A stretch of 6,191 nt of DNA, from assembly GCA_964631125.1 (NCBI GenBank), contig CAZVYN010000124.1, forward strand, positions 1 through 6,191, given 5' to 3'. This stretch comes from CAZVYN01 sp964631125. Its GTDB lineage: Bacteria > Eisenbacteria > RBG-16-71-46 > CAIMUX01. The position numbers and the translations under genes are program-made. The notes below the pieces were generated by a model, which was given only the letters and a program-made list of their open reading frames with translations, ran no database searches and was not told the origin of the DNA. This document shows, one piece after another, positions 1 to 5,150 of the stretch (within the stretch, counting starts at the first letter, position 1; each line of letters begins with the position of its first letter).

Positions 1-85
1 ACCCGCCCGCTTCGCCGCTGCCCCCCGGCGCCAGCGCCAGCAGCCGTCCGAGGAGTCCTTCCTGGAACTCCCTGAAATCGCCCAT
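1..85 (-). CDS. N-terminal fragment of an unrecognised protein downstream of efp
   Basis: Reading leftward from an ATG at 85, the frame stays open to the window edge for 28 codons, beginning MGDFREFQEGLLGRLLALAP and continuing into a Gly/Ala-rich stretch. The ATG sits one base beyond the efp stop codon (TGA at 89-87, then G, then ATG), a spacing typical of translationally coupled genes, so the two are probably cotranscribed. No strong Shine-Dalgarno is visible; the only purine-rich stretch lies inside the last efp codons. I do not recognise the protein. In many bacteria efp is followed by accB (biotin carboxyl carrier protein), but this N-terminus shows nothing that identifies it as such. The gene is cut by the window, so length and domains are unknown. 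Confidence 0.45.
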   Translation of the reverse strand, partial: MGDFREFQEGLLGRLLALAPGGSGEAGG

Positions 86-86
86 C

Positions 87-647
87 TCAGAGCCGCTCGA
101 CGTACTTGCCGGTGGCCGTATCGATGCGGATGCGATCGCCCTGCTTGATGAACGGCGGCACCTGCACCTCGTACCCGGTCTCGACCGTCACCGGCTTGGT
201 CACCGCACCCGCGGTGTCGCCGCGCGCCGCGTCGTAGGCCATCGTCACCGCGAGATCGACATAGGGAGGGAAGACGACGTCGAGGTACTGGCCGTCGTCC
301 TTCACCTGGATCTGCAGCGCCATGTTCTCGGTCATGTACGCCACATAACTCGAGAGCGACTCCTCGGGCAGCGCGATCGTCTCGTAGGTCTCGTTGTCCA
401 TGAAGTGCAGCTCACCGCCTCCCTTGTAGAGGTATTGGATCGGCCGGAAGCGCACCGTCACCGTCGTGATCGTCTCGCCGGAATTCCACGTCTCGTCGAT
501 GACGCGGCCGGTCTTCATGTTCTTGAGCTTCGTGCGCACGAACGCGCCACCCTTGCCCGGCTTCACATGCTGGAAGTCGACGACTCTGTACAGGTCGTTC
601 TTGTGCTCGATGACGAGCCCGTTGCGGATATCGGCGGTCGTGGCCAA
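87..647 (-). CDS. efp: Translation elongation factor P
   Basis: EF-P binds the ribosome between the P and E sites and relieves stalling on polyproline stretches; it acts in the cytoplasm. The 186-residue product has the normal family length and order: an N-terminal KOW-like domain, a central OB domain (motifs around LYKGGGELHFMDNETYE) and a C-terminal OB domain ending in GDRIRIDTATGKYVERL. The tip loop KPGKGGAF places Lys32 at the position that carries the post-translational modification in E. coli (Lys34) and B. subtilis (Lys32). The start is TTG at 647: it gives the family N-terminus M-ATTADIRNG, and GAGGAG lies six bases upstream (659-654). A longer open frame continues upstream to 815, but it crosses the divergent lemA start and has no family similarity. 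No modification enzyme (epmA, epmB, earP or ymfI type) is in the window, so the type of modification cannot be told. Identity is secure. Confidence 0.97.
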   Translation of the reverse strand: MATTADIRNGLVIEHKNDLYRVVDFQHVKPGKGGAFVRTKLKNMKTGRVIDETWNSGETITTVTVRFRPIQYLYKGGGELHFMDNETYETIALPEESLSSYVAYMTENMALQIQVKDDGQYLDVVFPPYVDLAVTMAYDAARGDTAGAVTKPVTVETGYEVQVPPFIKQGDRIRIDTATGKYVERL

Positions 648-705
648 GGGAAACTCCTCGTTGGATAGGCTCGCGAGACCCCTTCGGTCGCCGCGAAGAG
701 CCGGG

Positions 706-711
706 ACTATA
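706..711 (-). promoter_or_regulatory. Possible -10 element for efp
   Basis: On the minus strand the hexamer TATAGT matches the sigma-70 -10 consensus at five of six positions and lies about 58 bases upstream of the efp TTG start, within the 124-bp divergent spacer shared with lemA. No convincing TTGACA-like -35 is found 16-18 bases further upstream, so this is only a candidate. I see no clear promoter for the lemA direction in the same spacer. Confidence 0.3.
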
Positions 712-771
712 GCAGCGACAGCCCTCGACAGCCCCCCCCGAGCCGCCCTACCCTGCCCCGCGGAGGGAACC

Positions 772-1326
772 ATGACCGTCCTCATCGTCCTGCTCGCGCT
801 CGCCGCGCTGCTCATCGTCTCGGGGATCGGAATCTACAACTCGCTGGTCGGACTCAGGCAACAGGTGCGCAACGCCTGGAGCCAGATCGACGTGCAGCTC
901 AAGCGCCGCTACGACCTGATCCCGAATCTGGTCGAATCGGTCAAGGGGTACGCGAAGCATGAACAGGAGACGCTGGAGCGAGTGATCAACGCGCGCAACG
1001 CGGCCATCGCGGCGCACGGGGTCGGCGCGCAGGCCCAGGCGGAGAACGCGCTCACGGGCGCCTTGCGCCAGCTCTTCGCTCTGGCCGAGGCGTATCCCGA
1101 TCTGAAGGCAAACCAGAACTTCGCGCAGCTCCAAGAGGAGCTGACCTCGACGGAGAACCGCATCGCCTTCGCGCGGCAGCACTACAACGACACCGCCGCG
1201 ACCTACAACACCCGCGTGCAGAGTTTCCCCGCCGCGCTCTTCGCCGCGCCGCTCGGTTTCCGCACCGAGGAGTTCTTCGTTCTCCAGGATCCGGCCCAGC
1301 GCGAAGCGACCAAGGTCTCGTTCTAG
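772..1326 (+). CDS. lemA: LemA family membrane protein
   Basis: The 184-residue product has the standard LemA layout: one N-terminal membrane helix (about residues 3-22), then a long helical bundle. Visible family signatures are the YNSLVGLR..VRNAWSQIDVQ segment (22-42), RRYDLIPNLVESVKGYAKHE (45-64, the most conserved part), and AYPDLKANQNF (107-117) followed by EN.IAFAR..YN...YN....SFP (128-153). The start is ATG at 772, preceded by GGAGGG at 762-767. The frame is open further left, but that part is antisense to efp and is not family sequence. The gene heads a cassette with an HtpX-like protease 6 bp downstream, a linkage seen in many bacteria. LemA's biochemical role is not firmly established; an adaptor or partner role for the membrane protease is inferred from the gene linkage. 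Confidence 0.95.
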   Translation: MTVLIVLLALAALLIVSGIGIYNSLVGLRQQVRNAWSQIDVQLKRRYDLIPNLVESVKGYAKHEQETLERVINARNAAIAAHGVGAQAQAENALTGALRQLFALAEAYPDLKANQNFAQLQEELTSTENRIAFARQHYNDTAATYNTRVQSFPAALFAAPLGFRTEEFFVLQDPAQREATKVSF

Positions 1327-1332
1327 CCCGCG

Positions 1333-2298
1333 GTGGCCAACGAGACCTTTCACGCGCAGATCGCCGCCAATCAGCGGCGATCGTTGCTCTTGGTGGCCGG
1401 TCTCCTCGCGCTCTTCGCCGTGACTCTCTACACGCTCGCGGTTGCGCTCTTGCATGATACCCAGGCCGCGATCGTGCCGGCGGGACTCGGTCTCGCCGGC
1501 GCCTCCTTGGTCGCGATCTGCGCGCACCAATTCGGCGCCTCGGCGGTCACGGCCATGGCCGGAGCGCGCACGATCTCACGCGACGACGACCCTCAGTTGT
1601 GGAACGTGATCGAAGAGATGACGATCGCCGCGGGCCTCCCGATGCCGCGTGTCGCGTTGATCGAAGAAGACGCGCTGAACGCCTTCGCTGCGGGACCCGA
1701 TCCGAAGCGCGCCGTCATCGCCATCACGCGAGGCTTGAGGGACAGCCTCACCCGCGAGGAATTGCAGGCGGTCGTCGCCCACGAACTCGGCCACGTCCGC
1801 AATCTCGACATCCGATTCTCGACGCTGCTGGCCGTCATGGTCGGGATGCTCGTGTTCATGTCCGAGATCGCGCGCCGCTCCTTCCGCTTCAGCGGCCGCC
1901 GCCACTCGACGCGCGGACGAGGCGGGAGCGGCGGGAGCGGCGGCCTCGCCGTCGTCATCCTCACGCTGGTCGGACTTCTCCTGGCGATCCTCGCGCCGCT
2001 GCTCGGGCGCTTGATCCAACTGGCGGCTTCGCGCGAGCGCGAGTACCTGGCCGACGCCACCGCGGTGCAGTTGACGCGGCATCCCGAGGCGCTGGCGAAC
2101 GCGCTGGAGAAACTCGGCGCCGATGCGACCGCGCCCACCGAGCAGAGCCGCGCGCTCCAGCATCTCTATTTCGTCAATCCGTTCGAGCGCGCGCGCGAGC
2201 ACGCCTCCGCGCTCTGGTCGACCCATCCGCCGCTGGCCGCGCGCATCGCGCGCCTGCGATCGCTCGTCACAGCCGTGCGAACAGGAGAGAGCAGATGA
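1333..2298 (+). CDS. HtpX-like M48 family membrane zinc metalloprotease
   Basis: This is a membrane-embedded zinc endopeptidase of family M48, expected to cleave misfolded or surplus membrane proteins from the cytoplasmic side, as E. coli HtpX does. In the 321-residue product the zinc motif HELGH lies at 150-154, and Glu237 in the REYLADA motif is the likely third zinc ligand. Four membrane segments are visible at about 17-40, 44-66, 163-181 and 203-231, so the active site lies between helices 2 and 3 as in HtpX. The C-terminal STHPPLAARIARL motif (296-308) is typical of M48B proteins. A flexible Arg/Gly/Ser linker (about 187-204, GGSGGSGG core) precedes helix 4. The start is GTG at 1333, six bases after the lemA stop; there is no good Shine-Dalgarno, so translation probably depends on coupling to lemA. 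It is somewhat longer than E. coli HtpX (293 residues), hence the gene symbol is withheld. Confidence 0.93.
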   Translation: MANETFHAQIAANQRRSLLLVAGLLALFAVTLYTLAVALLHDTQAAIVPAGLGLAGASLVAICAHQFGASAVTAMAGARTISRDDDPQLWNVIEEMTIAAGLPMPRVALIEEDALNAFAAGPDPKRAVIAITRGLRDSLTREELQAVVAHELGHVRNLDIRFSTLLAVMVGMLVFMSEIARRSFRFSGRRHSTRGRGGSGGSGGLAVVILTLVGLLLAILAPLLGRLIQLAASREREYLADATAVQLTRHPEALANALEKLGADATAPTEQSRALQHLYFVNPFERAREHASALWSTHPPLAARIARLRSLVTAVRTGESR

Positions 2299-2669
2299 CA
2301 GTGTCCCGGCCAGGCTCGCTCTGGTTCGTCTGGATCGCCATCCTCATCTCGGTCGTCATCCAGGGGATCCTCTTTCTCGTGCTGCAAGTCGGCCGACAAC
2401 CGACGACCCCGCCGGTGGCCGTGCAGGCGATCCTGGTGGTGTTCGCGATCTCGAACGCGATGCTCGCCGCCCAGGCCCCGAACCTGCTCCGCGCGATCAC
2501 GCCGGTCTCCCGCCAGATCGTGCAGTGGGCGCTGTTGGAAACAGTCGCCATCGTCGGAGGGATCAACGCGCTGATCGGCGGAAATCTCATGCTCTCGGCC
2601 GCGCTCGTCGCCGCCTCGTTCGTCGCGCTGCTGATCTTCCGCCCCGGACTCATCGCCGACGCCGACTGA
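2295..2669 (+). CDS. Small four-helix integral membrane protein of unknown function
   Basis: The 124-residue product is almost entirely hydrophobic, with four predicted membrane helices at about 10-31, 41-61, 74-95 and 98-115, short loops and an acidic tail (ADAD). Helix 3 carries an acidic residue in WALLETVAIVGG (Glu82), with Asn92 and Asn97 near its end. A buried charge of this kind can mark a functional site, but I cannot assign a role. The ATG at 2295 overlaps the protease stop codon in an ATGA arrangement, and AGGAGA at 2283-2288 gives a good ribosome binding site. This makes it the third gene of the lemA-protease operon. Its position suggests a partner or substrate-handling role for the protease, which is inference only. 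I do not recognise the family. Confidence 0.85.
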   Translation: MTVSRPGSLWFVWIAILISVVIQGILFLVLQVGRQPTTPPVAVQAILVVFAISNAMLAAQAPNLLRAITPVSRQIVQWALLETVAIVGGINALIGGNLMLSAALVAASFVALLIFRPGLIADAD

Positions 2670-2687
2670 CGCCGATTGACGCCGAAG
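2658..2687. repeat. Three tandem 10-bp repeats at the convergent gene junction
   Basis: GACGCCGACT, GACGCCGATT and GACGCCGAAG follow each other without gaps. The first copy encodes the end of the small membrane protein and its stop codon overlaps the second copy; the rest fills the 26-bp gap before the stop of the minus-strand gene at 2696. No stem-loop with a T-tract terminator is evident in this gap, so how transcription from the two converging genes ends is not visible. Confidence 0.7.
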
Positions 2688-2695
2688 CGCGCGGA

Positions 2696-3502
2696 CTACT
2701 GCAACAGCGTGACCCAATAGGTCGCCAACGCCGCCGCCACTACCGCGAGTCCCGCCAGAAGCCACCGAGAAGGACGCAGCCGCACAGGCGCCCGTGCGCG
2801 CAGGGCGCGTCGCAGCCGGGGGCGAGAGGCCGCCGGAGTCGCGCCATACTCCCGCCGCAGCGACGCGCGCCACGACCGATGCTCGAGCTCGCCCACGTGC
2901 GTGGCGTCGAGCGCGCGCAGCAGCGACTCTCTCCGCGCCCGCAGTTGCTCGACCCGCGGTCCACAGGTGCGACACGAGACCGCGTGTCTCCAGGCGCGCG
3001 CGCGTGCGCCGCCGCGCAGATCTCCGCCCGCCAATCGATCGACCCACATGCGTCCGAGATCACACGGCGCCTCGAGTCCCAATTCCCGGTCCCGCCACGC
3101 GCTCACGCGGCCTTCGACCTCGGTCGCCGGAATGCCCAAGATCGGCGCGATCGCCTCGAACGAAAGTCCCAGTCCCAAGTGCAGCGAATCGGCCACCGCC
3201 TCCATCGGCGCGCCGTCTCTGCTCAGCAGCAGGTTCGTGGCGACGCGCATCCGCCAGTGCGAGGGGATCTTCCTCGGCCCGAAGCGCGCCAGGCGAACGA
3301 GGATCCGCCGCGCCGCGTCGTCGGCGATCGCGATGCGCGCCGCCGGATCGGGAGTGGCGCCCGACAAGAGCTCGAACGCATGCGCGAATCGATGGATGCG
3401 AGGGGCGAGCGCCGCGAAGTAGGCTTCGACCTCTTCCCACACCCGGTCGCCTCGCGCGTCGTCGGGGGCATCTATCGGAGCAGTGCGGGGACTGACCTCC
3501 AC
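2696..3502 (-). CDS. Putative ECF sigma-like / zinc-finger anti-sigma-like fusion with C-terminal membrane anchor
   Basis: The 268-residue product reads as three parts. Residues about 21-97 resemble ECF sigma region 2, with DDAARRILVRLARF followed by SHWRMRVATNLLLSR (compare the usual 'W-L-Y-R-I-A-x-N-L' helix). Residues about 112-140 resemble the region 4 helix-turn-helix, with LSFEAIAPILGIPATEV and further Arg residues. Residues about 152-190 resemble a zinc-finger anti-sigma (HC2/ZAS) domain, with DRLAGGDL and the H173-x3-C177-x2-C180 motif. A basic stretch (about 228-246) and one hydrophobic helix (247-267) end the protein, predicting a tail anchor with everything else in the cytoplasm. 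The linker between the two sigma-like parts is unusually short and the usual LPxxxRxVxxL helix before region 4 is missing, so DNA or polymerase binding may be lost. GTG at 3502 is chosen because AGGAGGA (3517-3511) lies eight bases upstream; an upstream ATG at 3532 lacks such a site. The gene is confident; the fusion reading is moderate. Confidence 0.7.
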   Translation of the reverse strand: MEVSPRTAPIDAPDDARGDRVWEEVEAYFAALAPRIHRFAHAFELLSGATPDPAARIAIADDAARRILVRLARFGPRKIPSHWRMRVATNLLLSRDGAPMEAVADSLHLGLGLSFEAIAPILGIPATEVEGRVSAWRDRELGLEAPCDLGRMWVDRLAGGDLRGGARARAWRHAVSCRTCGPRVEQLRARRESLLRALDATHVGELEHRSWRASLRREYGATPAASRPRLRRALRARAPVRLRPSRWLLAGLAVVAAALATYWVTLLQ

Positions 3503-3569
3503 GTCGGCGATCCTCCTGGGACGCCTCAGCATACAGAGCAAACCGGAATTCAGAGGAGGAGAGTCGCCC
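3503..3569. promoter_or_regulatory. 67-bp divergent control region with two facing Shine-Dalgarno sites
   Basis: The starts of the sigma-like gene (GTG at 3502, leftward) and the TPR-like gene (GTG at 3570, rightward) are only 67 bp apart. Each has a strong ribosome binding site: AGGAGGA on the minus strand at 3517-3511, and AGAGGAGGA on the plus strand at 3552-3560. After removing these, about 35 bp remain for two promoters, which must overlap or lie partly inside the coding regions. No clear consensus -35/-10 pair is visible (a TATGCT on the minus strand lacks a partner). Both genes are therefore likely to be regulated together. Confidence 0.55.
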
Positions 3570-4817
3570 GTGGCGCTTTTCGGACCGTCGCCCACCAAGC
3601 GCCTCGAGCGAGCCGAAGCGGCTCTCGCACGAGGCGAGGTCTTCGAAGCCTTCCGTGATTTCACCGAGTTGATGTCTCGACTCGACAGGCTGAGCGACGG
3701 CGACGCCTCGCGCGCCCGCGCCGGTCACCGGAGGGCGCGCGAGAAGTTGATCGCCGCGCGGATGGCCGAAGCGGAGCGGATGCTCGCCGCGGGGGAGACC
3801 GACGCCGCGGAGGACAACTGTCAAACAGCGCTCGATCTCGCTGGTGACGATCTCGACACGACGGAGATCCTCCACTTCCAGCATCGCCTCTCGACGCCGC
3901 CCCGACCGGTCGCGCGCACCTCGCACTGGGAGGAAGAGACTGTGCGCGATCTGCCGACGGCGCGGCCTCCGGCGCCCGCGGAGCACCCGCTCGAAGCGCC
4001 GAGCAGCGAGCTTGACCCTGAGTGGATCGAAGCGCACCTAGGCTCGCTGGGGGAGGCGACCGCGACGCACTACCGCTCGCTCGGTCCCGACTTCCTCGCG
4101 GCCTACCTCGCGCTGGCGGAAGGGGACGGAGAGCGCGCCGTCGCTCATTTCGAGGCGCTCCCGCCCGAACTCGCCCGAGACCCCGCCGTCATGGTCGAGT
4201 CGGCCCACGCCCTCCTTCTCACCGGCCGTCCCCAGGAGGCGATCGACCGGCTGGATCAGCTCGAAGGCCGAGTTGCGCCCGAAGAGCGGGGCAAATCCAC
4301 CGATTCCTTCTCTTCCCGGATCCGGTTCCTGCGGATCGAGGCGTACCGCGCCATGGGGCCGAGTCACGCCTCCCGCGCCGTCGCCGCCGCCCGCGAGTTC
4401 GTCGCGCAGTTGGCCGAGCCGAGCCCTGCGGCCGATGCTCTCCTGGCTTGGGCGCTGCTCGAAGCGGGTGACGCGGAAGAGGCGTATACCGTTGCCCGCC
4501 CTTGGCTTAGGGCCGGGACGCAGATCGAGGAAATTCTCGTTCCGGCGGCGCACGCGGCCGGGGTCCTGGGGCGTCCGGACGAGGCCCGCGAGCTGCTCGA
4601 GAACCTCCTCAAGACCCGCTTCCACCGCTCTCTCCAGCGCGAGGAGCCGGTCGAATTCCCCATCGAGGCCGGCCGGAAGCTCTTGGCTCTGTACTTAGAA
4701 GACAAAGAAGCAGGGCAGGCGCCCGACCCGGCCGCCATCCGTACCCTGGTCCTGCACCTGCTGGACCACGATCCCGAACGAGCCGAGGCGTACCACGAAC
4801 TCTTGGTCAAGAACTGA
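3570..4817 (+). CDS. TPR-like helical-repeat protein, cytoplasmic, function unknown
   Basis: The 415-residue product has no signal peptide or membrane helix and is rich in Ala, Glu, Leu and Arg, as in helical-repeat scaffolds. The N-terminal part (about 9-107) forms paired amphipathic helices such as KRLERAEAALARGEVFEAF and AEAERMLAAGETDAAEDNC, which match TPR spacing (small residue, helix turn, G-x-x-x-x-A). A Pro-rich, probably unstructured linker follows (about 108-148). The C-terminal part (about 150-415) holds further degenerate TPR-like units, for example FLAAYLALAEGDGERAVAHF, SAHALLLTGRPQEAIDRL, LLAWALLEAGDAEEAYTVA and HAAGVLGRPDEARELLENL. The start is GTG at 3570 with AGAGGAGGA at 3552-3560; earlier in-frame codons lack a binding site and overlap the divergent gene. 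TPR proteins usually mediate protein-protein contacts. Its divergent neighbour suggests a shared regulatory or envelope-sensing job, which is inference. Confidence 0.88.
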   Translation: MALFGPSPTKRLERAEAALARGEVFEAFRDFTELMSRLDRLSDGDASRARAGHRRAREKLIAARMAEAERMLAAGETDAAEDNCQTALDLAGDDLDTTEILHFQHRLSTPPRPVARTSHWEEETVRDLPTARPPAPAEHPLEAPSSELDPEWIEAHLGSLGEATATHYRSLGPDFLAAYLALAEGDGERAVAHFEALPPELARDPAVMVESAHALLLTGRPQEAIDRLDQLEGRVAPEERGKSTDSFSSRIRFLRIEAYRAMGPSHASRAVAAAREFVAQLAEPSPAADALLAWALLEAGDAEEAYTVARPWLRAGTQIEEILVPAAHAAGVLGRPDEARELLENLLKTRFHRSLQREEPVEFPIEAGRKLLALYLEDKEAGQAPDPAAIRTLVLHLLDHDPERAEAYHELLVKN

Positions 4818-4880
4818 CCCCCGAAACCCGGGAACCGATCGCTCATGCGCCGCTCACGCAGAGTTTGCGAGAAAAGTGAC

Positions 4881-4910
4881 TTGTCGGGCCGGAGCCCCCA
4901 CGACTACTGT
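4881..4910 (+). promoter_or_regulatory. Possible sigma-70-like promoter for the secreted repeat protein
   Basis: TTGTCG (4881-4886, four of six to TTGACA) and TACTGT (4905-4910, four of six to TATAAT) are separated by 18 bp. The -10 overlaps a short perfect palindrome, ACTAC-T-GTAGT (4903-4913), which could be an operator. If used, transcripts would carry a leader of about 230 bases. The match is weak and is offered only as a candidate. Confidence 0.25.
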
Positions 4911-4924
4911 AGTAAGCGTTCGAA

Positions 4925-4971
4925 AAGTCCGGGATCCGCTCTTCGGGGGCCGAGGGGTGGAATCCGGACTT
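4925..4971 (+). other. Large imperfect inverted repeat with nested hairpin
   Basis: AAGTCCGG (4925-4932) is exactly complementary to CCGGACTT (4964-4971). Pairing continues inward through a G-T pair, one mismatch and three more pairs. The enclosed loop contains a second stem, CTTCGG (4941-4946) with CCGAGG (4950-4955), around GGG. No T-run follows, so it is not a canonical intrinsic terminator. It lies about 110 bases past the TPR-like gene and 180 bases before the next gene, so it could be either a 3'-end structure or a leader element. Confidence 0.5.
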
Positions 4972-5081
4972 ACGGACCCGACGAACGACTGCGCACCGTG
5001 ACGATTCCGACCCGTGAAGTGACCTGCGAAGCGACTCGTGACTGCATCGTTCTGGCTCGACAACGTCGGTCGAATGAGAAT

Positions 5082-5124
5082 CTCGAATCTTCGAGGTCAA
5101 CTCTGGAGACCAGCACGCTGGCTC
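5082..5124 (+). other. Two consecutive stem-loops just upstream of the ribosome binding site
   Basis: CTCGAA-TC-TTCGAG (5082-5095) is a perfect inverted repeat. It is followed by GAG-(A)-CCAGC-AC-GCTGG-CTC (5106-5124), an eight-pair stem with one bulged A; sterically it would close as a CACG tetraloop. The second ends seven bases before the GGAGGAGG ribosome binding site. In RNA these could stabilise the leader or affect ribosome access. No competing structure that would sequester the binding site was found by eye. Confidence 0.4.
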
Positions 5125-5150
5125 ACTACCTGGAGGAGGTCCTTGCTGTT

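Larger units (their letters stand above)
4818..5150. other. 333-bp gene-free stretch, probably the leader of the secreted repeat protein
   Basis: No convincing gene lies here. Codon use in the open frames is unlike the neighbours (AGA, AGT, TGT, CGA are frequent) and base composition is less GC-rich. The stretch contains several inverted repeats (annotated separately), a possible promoter, and a strong ribosome binding site GGAGGAGG at 5132-5139 for the gene at 5151. The frame of the downstream gene is open back to an ATG at 4845, but that ATG has no Shine-Dalgarno and would bury the signal peptide. I compared it with common riboswitch signatures that I know (c-di-GMP, cobalamin, TPP, SAM) and recognise none. 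Confidence 0.6.

Noticed and set aside
466..771. Long plus-strand extension of lemA upstream of 772
   Set aside because: The extra sequence is antisense to the efp coding region and shows no LemA family features; ATG 772 has GGAGGG just upstream.
648..815. N-terminal extension of EF-P to a 242-residue product
   Set aside because: It overlaps the lemA start, is low-complexity Ala/Arg sequence, and exceeds the usual EF-P length by over 50 residues.
3080..3270. AraC-type DNA-binding reading of the WRMRVATNLLLSRDGAPMEAVA region
   Set aside because: The first helix-turn-helix resembles AraC proteins, but the following segment aligns without gaps to sigma region 4 and is then followed by an anti-sigma-type zinc finger, so the sigma reading explains more. 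AraC-like origin is not fully excluded.
2123..3658. 511-codon plus-strand open frame running across the small membrane protein and the sigma-like gene
   Set aside because: It is an Arg/Pro-rich translation typical of a wrong frame in GC-rich DNA; it overlaps three better-supported genes and has no binding site or domain.
3060..4037. 325-codon minus-strand open frame overlapping the divergent control region
   Set aside because: It is Arg/Gly-rich shadow sequence antisense to the TPR-like gene and out of frame with the sigma-like gene; it has no recognisable motif.
4925..4971. Intrinsic terminator of the TPR-like gene
   Set aside because: The stem is imperfect with a long loop, and no T-run follows its 3' side; it was kept only as an inverted repeat of unknown role.
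4845..5150. In-frame upstream extension of the secreted repeat protein by 102 codons, to an ATG at 4845
   Set aside because: It has no Shine-Dalgarno, its codon use is unlike the neighbours, and it would put a signal peptide in the middle of the protein, whereas the ATG at 5151 has a strong binding site and a textbook signal peptide.
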